Shown one piece after another: positions 49,687-57,731 of a stretch of 59,244 nucleotides of DNA. Both the position numbers and the translations under genes were made by a program. Where the stretch lies: assembly GCA_024405215.1 (NCBI GenBank), contig JAKSPB010000019.1, positions 1 to 59,244 on the forward strand. The letters are read 5' to 3'. This stretch comes from Lentisphaeria bacterium. GTDB taxonomy: Bacteria > Verrucomicrobiota > Lentisphaeria > Oligosphaerales > Oligosphaeraceae. Under the pieces are notes generated by a model, which worked only from the letters and a program-made list of their open reading frames with translations, was not told the DNA's origin and ran no database searches. Each line of letters begins with the position of its first letter. Within the stretch, counting starts at the first letter, position 1.

Positions 49687-52600
49687 ATGTTTGACAGCAC
49701 GGAAACCGGTGCAACTCTTGCCGATCAGGAGTTGTCGGTCTTGAAATTCTGGGAAGAGAACCAGGTCTTCGAGAAATCCCTTGAAAACCGCAAGGACGCC
49801 CAGCCATACGTATTCTTCGACGGCCCTCCCTTCGCCACGGGCCTTCCCCACTACGGGCACTTGCTGGCAGGAACCATCAAGGACGTCATCCCACGCTACC
49901 AGACCATGCGCGGACGATACGTCCCCCGCACCTTCGGCTGGGACTGCCATGGCCTCCCCATCGAGTCCCTGGCGCAGAAGGCCCTCAACCTGGCCGGCGC
50001 CCCCGCCATCCAGCAAGCAGGCATCGACGTCTTCAACGAACAGTGCCGTTCCATGGTCCAGACCTACGTCAGCGAGTGGAAGACCACCGTCAAGCGCATG
50101 GGACGCTGGGTGGACTTCGACCATGGCTACAAGACCATGGACCCCACCTTCATGGAGACCGTCTGGTGGGTCTTCTCCCAGCTCTGGAAGCAGGGCCGCG
50201 TCTATAAGGCAAAGCGCATCGTCCCCTACAGCTGGGCCCTGACCACCCCCCTCTCCAACTCCGAGGCCAGTGCAAACTACAAGATGGTGCAGGACCCCAC
50301 CGTGATGGTCCGCATGAAGATCACCTCATGGGGAACCCCCATCCCCGCCACCGAAGGCTATAACACCTACGTGGTCATCTGGACGACCACCCCCTGGACC
50401 CTGCCCGCCAACCTGGCGGCCTGCGTGGGACCTGACATGGACTACTGCGTTGTACGGGACAGCGACAGCAAGGATGCGTATATCCTGGGCAAGAGCCGCA
50501 TCGGCGAGGTCTTCAAGAAAGCCGAGGACTACACCGTCCTGGCGGAAGTCAAAGGCCGTGACCTGGTGGGCAGCCACTACGAACCCATCTTCGCCAATTT
50601 CGCCGGAAAACATCCCGAATCCTACCGCATCGTCATGGACGACTATGTGACGGACGGAGACGGCACCGGCGTCGTCCACATCGCCCCCGCATACGGTGAA
50701 GACGACTATCGCATCGGCATGCGGGAAGGCATCGGCCTGGAGGATCCGCTGGACGCACAGGCGAAATTCACCTCCGCCGTGCCCGAGTTCGAAGGCATGA
50801 TGTGCAAGGACGCGGACAAGACGGTCATCAAGTGGCTCAAGGAGCACGGCAAGCTGGTCCGCCAGAGTACCATCGTCCATAGCTATCCCTTCTGCGAGCG
50901 CTCCGACACCCCGCTCATCTACAAGGCCATTGACGCCTGGTATGTCCGCGTGGAGGACCTCCACGAACGGATGCTGAAGAACAACGCCCGGACAAGCTGG
51001 ACGCCGGCCGCCATCGGCACGCACCGCTTCGCCAACTGGCTTTCCGAAGCCCGTGACTGGAACATCTCCCGCAATCGTTTCTGGGGATCCTGCATCCCGT
51101 TGTGGATCAACGTGGACGATGCCGACGACATCATCTGCATCGGCTCCGTCAAGGAACTGGAGGAGCTCTCCGGCCAGAAGGTCACCGACCTCCACAAGCA
51201 CTTCATCGACAAGATCGAGATCCACAAGGACGGCAAGACCTACCGCCGCACCCCCGAAGTGCTGGACTGCTGGTTCGAGTCCGGGTCCATGCCCTACGCG
51301 CAGAGCCACTACCCCTTCGACAACAAGGAGTTCGTGGAGAAGAACCTCCCCGCCGACTTCATCGCCGAAGGCCTGGACCAGACCCGTGGTTGGTTCTATG
51401 CCCTGATGGTGCTCTCCACCGCGCTCTTCGACAAGCCGCCGTTCCAGCACGTGGTGGTCAACGGACTGGTGCTGGCCGAAGACGGACACAAGATGTCCAA
51501 GCACCTGCACAACTACCCGGATCCCATGCTTGTGGTCAACCAGTACGGCGCCGACGCCCTGCGCCTGTGCATGCTCTCCAGCCCCGTCGTCCGCGCCGAG
51601 GACCTGCGCTTCTCCGAAAGCGCCGTCCGCGAAATGATGCGCATGGTCCTGTTGCCGCTGTGGAACTCCTACAGTTTCCTGGCCACCTACGCCCGCATCG
51701 ACAAGTGGCAGCCTGCCAACGGCAAGGCCGAGCCGCCCGCCAATCCTTCCAATGTCCTGGACCGCTGGATCCTCTCCAGACTCTCCACCACCGTCGCCGA
51801 TGTTCGCGACGCGCTGGACAACTACGACCTCCAGCGCGGCGCCACACGTTTCACGGGCTTCCTGGACGAACTAACCAACTGGTACATCCGCCGCAGCCGC
51901 CGCCGCTTCTGGCGCAGCACCAACGACGGAGACAAGAACGAGGCCTACCAGACCCTGCACTACGTCCTGCTTACCTTCTGCCAGGTCGCGGCGCCCTTCA
52001 TCCCGTTCATCACGGAGAACATCTACCGTAACCTGCGCACGGATTCCATGCCCATCTCCGTGCACCTGTGCGACTATCCGGAGGCCGACCTGGCCATCCG
52101 CGACGACCGCCTGAACGCCCGCATGGCGAACACCATGAGCGCGGTCTCCCTGGGCCGTCTGCTCCGCAGCCAGGTCAAGCAGAAGGTGCGCCAGCCGCTG
52201 GCCAGCGCCATCCTGGTCTCCCTGAACGAGGAGGTCCGCAACGACCTCAACGCCATGGCCGACGTGATCGCAGAAGAGCTGAACGTGAAGCAGGTCGTGG
52301 TGGAAAGCGAAGAAGAAAAGCTGGTGAAGCTCTCCGCCAAGCCCAACATGAAACGCCTGGGCCCCAAGTACGGCAAGCTTCTTGGCGCACTCTCCAAGGC
52401 CATCGCCGCCCTGGGCGGAGCGGAGCTGCGTTCCCTGCGCCAGAATGGCGCCCTGGCCGTCGACGCCAACGGCCAGGTCATTGAGCTGACCGTGGATGAC
52501 GTGATGCTGGTCCGCGAGGAGCTCCCCGGCATGACCGTCGCCAACGAAGGCGAGGTCACCGTGGCGCTGGACACCCGCCTGACTCCCGAACTGGAACTGG

Positions 52601-52851
52601 AAGGCTGGGCCCGCGAAATCGTCTCCAAGCTCCAGAATCTCCGCAAGGAACAAAATCTGGACGTGGTTGACCGCATCCATGTGAAATACGCCACCGACGA
52701 CAAGACCATCGCCGCTGCCGTCGCCGCACAGAAGGAATACATCTGCGGCGAGACTCTGGCGCTCTCCCTGGAAAACGCCGACAAGACCGATGCCTTCGCC
52801 AGCGTAGACCTGGGCGGCAAGGAAGCCGCCTTCCTCATCGAGAAGGCATAG
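49687..52851 (+). CDS. ileS: Isoleucyl-tRNA synthetase, eukaryote-like type
   Basis: 1054 residues from ATG 49687. Class I synthetase: the HIGH motif is HYGH (residues 55-58, in ATGLPHYGHLLAGTIKD), the KMSKS motif is KMSKH (602-606, followed by LHNYPDP). Editing-domain motifs (TTTPWTLPANLA; GTGVVHIAPAYGEDDY) are present. The length, KMSKHLHNYPDP and the C-terminal region lacking the bacterial zinc finger mark it as the eukaryote-like IleRS (IleRS2) rather than the ~940-residue bacterial type. In other bacteria this type is insensitive to mupirocin. The upstream 27 codons in frame lack a ribosome site. Confidence 0.96.
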   Translation: MFDSTETGATLADQELSVLKFWEENQVFEKSLENRKDAQPYVFFDGPPFATGLPHYGHLLAGTIKDVIPRYQTMRGRYVPRTFGWDCHGLPIESLAQKALNLAGAPAIQQAGIDVFNEQCRSMVQTYVSEWKTTVKRMGRWVDFDHGYKTMDPTFMETVWWVFSQLWKQGRVYKAKRIVPYSWALTTPLSNSEASANYKMVQDPTVMVRMKITSWGTPIPATEGYNTYVVIWTTTPWTLPANLAACVGPDMDYCVVRDSDSKDAYILGKSRIGEVFKKAEDYTVLAEVKGRDLVGSHYEPIFANFAGKHPESYRIVMDDYVTDGDGTGVVHIAPAYGEDDYRIGMREGIGLEDPLDAQAKFTSAVPEFEGMMCKDADKTVIKWLKEHGKLVRQSTIVHSYPFCERSDTPLIYKAIDAWYVRVEDLHERMLKNNARTSWTPAAIGTHRFANWLSEARDWNISRNRFWGSCIPLWINVDDADDIICIGSVKELEELSGQKVTDLHKHFIDKIEIHKDGKTYRRTPEVLDCWFESGSMPYAQSHYPFDNKEFVEKNLPADFIAEGLDQTRGWFYALMVLSTALFDKPPFQHVVVNGLVLAEDGHKMSKHLHNYPDPMLVVNQYGADALRLCMLSSPVVRAEDLRFSESAVREMMRMVLLPLWNSYSFLATYARIDKWQPANGKAEPPANPSNVLDRWILSRLSTTVADVRDALDNYDLQRGATRFTGFLDELTNWYIRRSRRRFWRSTNDGDKNEAYQTLHYVLLTFCQVAAPFIPFITENIYRNLRTDSMPISVHLCDYPEADLAIRDDRLNARMANTMSAVSLGRLLRSQVKQKVRQPLASAILVSLNEEVRNDLNAMADVIAEELNVKQVVVESEEEKLVKLSAKPNMKRLGPKYGKLLGALSKAIAALGGAELRSLRQNGALAVDANGQVIELTVDDVMLVREELPGMTVANEGEVTVALDTRLTPELELEGWAREIVSKLQNLRKEQNLDVVDRIHVKYATDDKTIAAAVAAQKEYICGETLALSLENADKTDAFASVDLGGKEAAFLIEKA

Positions 52852-52862
52852 CCTAGACAACG

Positions 52863-52890
52863 CCCGGACGGGAACCCAATCCCGTCCGGG
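52863..52890 (+). terminator. Hairpin after ileS
   Basis: CCCGGACGGGA (52863-52873) pairs with TCCCGTCCGGG (52880-52890) 11 bases after the ileS stop; followed by TTCCCTTTCC rather than a clean T-run. Confidence 0.7.
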
Positions 52891-52910
52891 TTCCCTTTCC
52901 GCACGACGCC

Positions 52911-54905
52911 ATGGTAGCATCCATTCTTAACAGCCAGGCAGTTCTCCTCGTGCTGGCGGTCCTGCTGCTTCTGCTGTACGGCTACCGCTATCTCCTCGGG
53001 ACCTCGCCCATCTATATCGCCTCGGGGCTCTATTTCATCTTCGTGCTTCTGGTGGGCTCAAACCGTCTTGTCCCCGACGCGAACGCCACCCATGCGCTGA
53101 CCCTATACAACGGCATCCTATGGCTGCCCTTCGTCCTGCTATTGTTGACTGTCTATGAACTGGAGGGCACCCGCGCCGCCCAGCGCTTCTATCTGGGACT
53201 CGTCGTCGCCACGCTGCTCTTTCTCTTCCTCAGCCTGATCATCTTCCTTCAGCCGGTTCAGTCCTCCGAGGGAATCCTGGCGGAATTCCTTCTGGAAGCC
53301 AACAGCCTGCTCACGGATCACACGGCGCGCAGCGAACTGTTGCATGGCATCTTCACCCACCTCTTCCTTTTCCTGCTGGTCCCCATCCTCTACCAAGGCC
53401 TGCTCAACAAAGGCACGAAATTCGGCCTGGCGCTCTTTGCCTCCATGGTAGTCTACATGGTCATGGTCGAAGCCTTCAGCGCCATCTTCATTGGCGTCAC
53501 GGCGGGTTCCAAGGCCTTCTTCCCCGCCCTGCCCTCCAGCTGGATCCTGCATCTGGGCTCCGCCGTCTGGCTGGCGCTGGTCGGGCACGTCTTCCTGGTC
53601 CTTAACGCCCCCTATGGACAGAAGCCCCGGAAGGCCATGAAATTCCTGACTGGCTTCGTGGACTTCTTCTTCTCCCCGGAGCACATGGCCCGTTCCCTCT
53701 CCGAATGGAGCGAAAGATACCAGCTGGTGGTGGAAAACTCCAGCGAGTTGATCCTCCTGCTTACCCAGGAAGGAAAAATCCTGAACATGAACCGAGTGGC
53801 CGCACGCTACCTGGGGAAGATCGTCGAGGATCCGGGCTTCCGCCTGGAGCAGGTCGTCTACGACAACACCAACCGCCCTTGGAAATGGCAGGAGGCGCTT
53901 CCCCCTCCCCCGACAGACCAGGACGTTTCCCCAAAACGCCAATCCTTCCATTTCAACGGGCTCTTCCTGCGGGTGCCGGAACGAAGGCCGGTGGACCTGG
54001 ACCTGAGCGTCTCGCGCGCACAGCTGGAGGGCCAGCCCATTGCCGTCCTCATTGGACGCGACGTCACGGAACAACGGGAAGAGGAGAGACGGCGCAAGAC
54101 CCGCCGGGAGCAAATGCTCCACTCCCAGCGTCTGGAAAGTCTGGGAGAATTGGCGGGCGGCATCGCCCACGATTTCAACAACCTGTTGCAATCCATCCAG
54201 ATGAGCGCCGATGCCCTAAAAGTGAAATGCTCCCCGGAAAGCCATGCGGCGCCGCTGGTGGACAACATCGAGGAAGGCTGCCGCCGCGCCACCGCCCTCA
54301 CCAGCCAGCTCCTTGGTTTTGCGCGAAAGGGGAAGTTCCATGCGGAGGAACTAGAGGTCAGGACTCTCCTGGACCATGCGCTGCAGCTCTTCAAACCAGT
54401 CGCCAAGGGCCTGGAGTGCAAGATCCTCTGCGAGCCCGTGCCGCTCTTTGTCTTCGTGGATGAAATCCAATTGGCACAGGTGCTGCTGAATATGCTCATC
54501 AATGCCCGCGACGCCCTCAAGGACGCGCCGGAGCCACGCCGGATCACCCTGCGCGGAGAATCCGTCCGCCCCCAGATGCCCGAATGGGAGTTCCGCCCCA
54601 ACCGGGAAGCCCGGGCAGAAGACTACATCTGCCTGCACGTCCGCGACAACGGCTGCGGCATGACGGAAGCCGTCCGCCAAAAGGTCTTCGAGCCCTTCTT
54701 CACGACCAAGCCCGCCGGACACGGCACCGGCATGGGCCTCCCCATGGCCTTCGGGTGCATCGCCAACCACCACGGATGGATCCACGTCTCTTCCGCTCCC
54801 GGCGAGGGCTGCGACATCACCATCTTCCTCCCCAAGGCGGGAACTCCCGCAGCGCAAGGCGGTCTTGAAAATGCCGCCGAGACCACGGAACCGCAGCCGG
54901 CCTGA
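52911..54905 (+). CDS. Membrane sensor histidine kinase with PAS domain
   Basis: 664 residues. About seven N-terminal membrane segments (1-235), a PAS-like domain (~270-385; YQLVVENSSELILLLTQEGKIL), then HisKA and HATPase. The phosphorylated His420 is in LAGGIAHDFNNLLQS, the NtrB-like H-box. The ATP-binding boxes are LLNMLINARDAL (N), VRDNGCGM (G1), FEPFFTTK (F) and GTGMGLPMAFG (G2). No receiver domain and no response-regulator gene is adjacent, so the partner is encoded elsewhere. The signal it senses is unknown. It follows a hairpin after ileS and is 56 bases upstream of nagA. Confidence 0.94.
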   Translation: MVASILNSQAVLLVLAVLLLLLYGYRYLLGTSPIYIASGLYFIFVLLVGSNRLVPDANATHALTLYNGILWLPFVLLLLTVYELEGTRAAQRFYLGLVVATLLFLFLSLIIFLQPVQSSEGILAEFLLEANSLLTDHTARSELLHGIFTHLFLFLLVPILYQGLLNKGTKFGLALFASMVVYMVMVEAFSAIFIGVTAGSKAFFPALPSSWILHLGSAVWLALVGHVFLVLNAPYGQKPRKAMKFLTGFVDFFFSPEHMARSLSEWSERYQLVVENSSELILLLTQEGKILNMNRVAARYLGKIVEDPGFRLEQVVYDNTNRPWKWQEALPPPPTDQDVSPKRQSFHFNGLFLRVPERRPVDLDLSVSRAQLEGQPIAVLIGRDVTEQREEERRRKTRREQMLHSQRLESLGELAGGIAHDFNNLLQSIQMSADALKVKCSPESHAAPLVDNIEEGCRRATALTSQLLGFARKGKFHAEELEVRTLLDHALQLFKPVAKGLECKILCEPVPLFVFVDEIQLAQVLLNMLINARDALKDAPEPRRITLRGESVRPQMPEWEFRPNREARAEDYICLHVRDNGCGMTEAVRQKVFEPFFTTKPAGHGTGMGLPMAFGCIANHHGWIHVSSAPGEGCDITIFLPKAGTPAAQGGLENAAETTEPQPA

Positions 54906-54961
54906 CCATTTTCCGTTCTTTCTTCCCCCAAAAAATCCATAAACCATAGGAGTAAAAATCC

Positions 54962-56104
54962 ATGTCCCTGCTGATCCAGAACGCAACCGTCATCACCCCC
55001 GGAATCAAGCTGAACGGCGCCGCCATCCTCGTGGACAACGGCAAAATCCGCCGCGTCTTTGCCGCAGGCGAAGCCCTCCCAAAGACCGATGAAACATTTG
55101 ACGCCGCGGGCCAGATGGTGGTCCCCGGCTTCATCGACATGCACTTCCACGGCGCCATGGGCTATGAGACCACCACGGATGATCCCAAGGCCATGGCCGC
55201 CATCGGCAAGGCGAAGATCCTGGAAGGCGTGACCGACTGCTGCCCCACCACCCTGACCCTCTCCGAGGACCGCCTGGCCAAATCCCTGGGCTACATCGAG
55301 GCATACCGCCAGAATCCCACCGGCGCCGATGTCATCGGCACGCACTTGGAAGGCCCATACGTGAACCCCGAATGCCTGGGCGCACAGAATCCCGCCTACC
55401 AGCGCAATCCCGACATTGACGAAATCCGCCGTCTCCATGCCGTCAGCCCCGTCAGCCTCATCACCTACGCCATCGAACTTCCCGGGGCACTGGAGTTCAC
55501 CGAGGACCTGCTGGACATGGGAATCCTGCCCTCCTGCGGACACACCAACGCCACTGCGGCACAATTCAACGCGGGATGCCTCCGCGGACTGCGCCGCCTC
55601 ACCCACTTCTGCAACCAGATGACCAAGCTCCACCACCGCGAAATCGGCATGGTGGGAACCGGCCTGCGCAACTCCGAGGTCTATCTCGAGATGATCTGCG
55701 ACAAGATCCACCTCTGCCCCGACATGATCGACCTCATCTTCCACCGCAAGAACCTGGACCATATCATTCTCATCACCGACGCCATGGAGGCCTCCCACCT
55801 CCAGGCCGGAAAGTACCAGCTCGGCGGACTGGATGTCATCGTCAAGGACGGCGCAGCACGCCTGGCCTCCAATGGCGCACTGGCCGGAAGCATCCTGGAA
55901 ATGAACAACGCCCTCAAGAACGTCTATGAAGTCACCGGAATGCCCCTGGAGGAGCTCATCCGCACCACATCCCTGAACCAGGCTCAGGAGCTCGGCATCC
56001 GCGACCTGGGACGCATCGAGGCCGGTTTCCGCGCCAACCTGACCGTCCTGGACGACAGCTTCAAGGTCACCCAGGTCTTCCTGCGCGGCAAGAAGCAGCT
56101 CTAG
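54962..56104 (+). CDS. nagA: N-acetylglucosamine-6-phosphate deacetylase
   Basis: 380 residues. Amidohydrolase-fold enzyme converting GlcNAc-6-P to GlcN-6-P. Metal/substrate motifs: PGFIDMHFHG, GTHLEGPYVNPE (metal Glu), SCGHTNA (His), LTHFCNQM (His), and ITDAMEAS (catalytic Asp). AGGAG lies nine bases before ATG. Followed at 56164 by a permease. It fits with the GH20 hexosaminidase at 23353 in a pathway for N-acetylated amino sugars; nagB is not in the window. Confidence 0.94.
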   Translation: MSLLIQNATVITPGIKLNGAAILVDNGKIRRVFAAGEALPKTDETFDAAGQMVVPGFIDMHFHGAMGYETTTDDPKAMAAIGKAKILEGVTDCCPTTLTLSEDRLAKSLGYIEAYRQNPTGADVIGTHLEGPYVNPECLGAQNPAYQRNPDIDEIRRLHAVSPVSLITYAIELPGALEFTEDLLDMGILPSCGHTNATAAQFNAGCLRGLRRLTHFCNQMTKLHHREIGMVGTGLRNSEVYLEMICDKIHLCPDMIDLIFHRKNLDHIILITDAMEASHLQAGKYQLGGLDVIVKDGAARLASNGALAGSILEMNNALKNVYEVTGMPLEELIRTTSLNQAQELGIRDLGRIEAGFRANLTVLDDSFKVTQVFLRGKKQL

Positions 56105-56163
56105 CCTGAATTGATTCCCGGGAGCCCTTCCGCCCTTGAAGGGAACCGCATCTGACCGTTTCC

Positions 56164-57528
56164 ATGAACATGGGAATCCCCGCTGAAAGCAAAAACGGCA
56201 AGCTTGGCCTTGCCTCCTGCGTGATGCTCCTGGTAGGCGCCATGATCGGCAGCGCCATCTTCTCCCTTTCGGGTCTGACGATGTACGCCGCCGGTCCCGC
56301 CGCCGCGATCTCCTGGTTCCTGGCGGGCGTCGTCATGCTCATGCAGGGCCTGAGCATGGCGGAGCTCTCCAGCCGTTTTCCACGTTCCGGAGGCGTCTAC
56401 GTCTTTCCGCGCGTGGCCTTCGGCGGGCAGACGGGACGGCTTCTGGGATGGATGTCCTGCTGGGGAAGCATCGTAACCAACGTCATCGCGGTGGCTTTTT
56501 CCGCCATCTACGTGGGACAGTATCTAGGCGTCTCCTTCCCCTGGGCCAATGGCCTGCAGATTCCCTTGGCGCTGCTGTCCATCCTGCTCTGCCTAGGTCT
56601 GAACGCCATGAGCATCAACCTGGCGGGAAAAATCAATTCTATCCTCGTGCTGGCGCTTCTGGGAACGATGCTGGCGTATGTCTGCACCGCCTTCTTCGGC
56701 GGATCATACGACGCAACGCAACTCCTGCCCGTCTTCCTCCAGGGAAATGGCGGCCCATTAGGCTTCCTGAGCGCGATTCCCGTCGCCATCATCGGATACA
56801 GCGGCATCGTGGCGCTGGCCTTCATCGTCTCCGAAGTCCGCGACGCCAACCGGACTGTCCCCCGGGCCATGGGGACCGCCATCGGCATCGTGACCGTGAT
56901 CTACCTTCTCGTCATTCTCGCCACCATGGGGCTGGTCACGACCGGATATCTGAACGACAATCCAGGAATGCGGTTCATCCCCATCTTCAGCGCATGCGCC
57001 ACAAAACTGCCGGAATGCCACTGGCTGCAGCCACTGGTCAGCATCTCCGCCGTTCTGGCGCTTCTCACCACCATGATGGTCTGCATTACGGTCAACGCCC
57101 ATGCCCTCCAGGCTGCCGGCGACGACGGAATCATCCCCGCATTCCTGGCGCGGAAAAGCCGATACGGCACCCCCGCCCTGGCCAGTCTTCTCTTCTGCCT
57201 GGTAACCATGCTCTGTGCCTGTTTTCCCCAGTTCACCATGCAGATGGTGAACTTCGGCGCACTTCTCAATACCATCACCATCACCATCACCACGGTCGCC
57301 TTCCTCAAGGGCCGCAAAACGGAGACATCCTCCTACAAAGGCTTCCACGCGCCGGGAAAGACGGTGTTATACTATCTCGTTCTCCTAGTGCTGGTTGTCT
57401 GCAATATCAGTGGAATCCTGACAGGGGGGGCCAAGCTCTGCCTCTTCACCTTCATCGTCATGGGCGCAGGAATGCTCCTGCTCCTGAAAAAGAAAAAAAA
57501 ATCCATTTCCGATACGATGGATTCCTAG
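56164..57528 (+). CDS. APC-superfamily amino acid permease
   Basis: 454 residues, about 12 membrane segments. The first helix carries the APC hallmark MLLVGAMIGSAIFSL (G-x-x-I-G-x-x-I/A-F) in which the unwound TM1 contacts the substrate; helix 6 GYSGIVALAFIVSEVRDANRTVPRA has the conserved E. The next residues PRSGGVYVFPRVAFG also match the family. Substrate unknown; the gene is 59 bases after nagA. The C-terminus is a Lys run (LLKKKKKSISDT). ATG 56164 or 56170. Confidence 0.92.
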   Translation: MNMGIPAESKNGKLGLASCVMLLVGAMIGSAIFSLSGLTMYAAGPAAAISWFLAGVVMLMQGLSMAELSSRFPRSGGVYVFPRVAFGGQTGRLLGWMSCWGSIVTNVIAVAFSAIYVGQYLGVSFPWANGLQIPLALLSILLCLGLNAMSINLAGKINSILVLALLGTMLAYVCTAFFGGSYDATQLLPVFLQGNGGPLGFLSAIPVAIIGYSGIVALAFIVSEVRDANRTVPRAMGTAIGIVTVIYLLVILATMGLVTTGYLNDNPGMRFIPIFSACATKLPECHWLQPLVSISAVLALLTTMMVCITVNAHALQAAGDDGIIPAFLARKSRYGTPALASLLFCLVTMLCACFPQFTMQMVNFGALLNTITITITTVAFLKGRKTETSSYKGFHAPGKTVLYYLVLLVLVVCNISGILTGGAKLCLFTFIVMGAGMLLLLKKKKKSISDTMDS

Positions 57529-57558
57529 AACCTTTAGGGCTTCGACGGGAAGCCGGTT
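57529..57558 (+). terminator. Hairpin after permease gene
   Basis: AACC (57529-57532)/GGTT (57555-57558) enclose GGCTT/AAGCC around a loop CGACGGG; a short T-run (ACTTTTCT) follows. Imperfect, so low confidence. Confidence 0.35.
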
Positions 57559-57731
57559 GCGGACTTTTCTCGGAGGGGGGCATCGCCACCGCCTAGCCAG
57601 AACGGAGCCACTCCCATCCCAGTTCTGCCTGTTGCTCGTCCGCATATTCCAGCGCAGGATTTCCATTTGGCATTATATTACCGAAATTACTTGTTTTTAT
57701 CACAGAAATACACTTTTGACAGGACATGACC

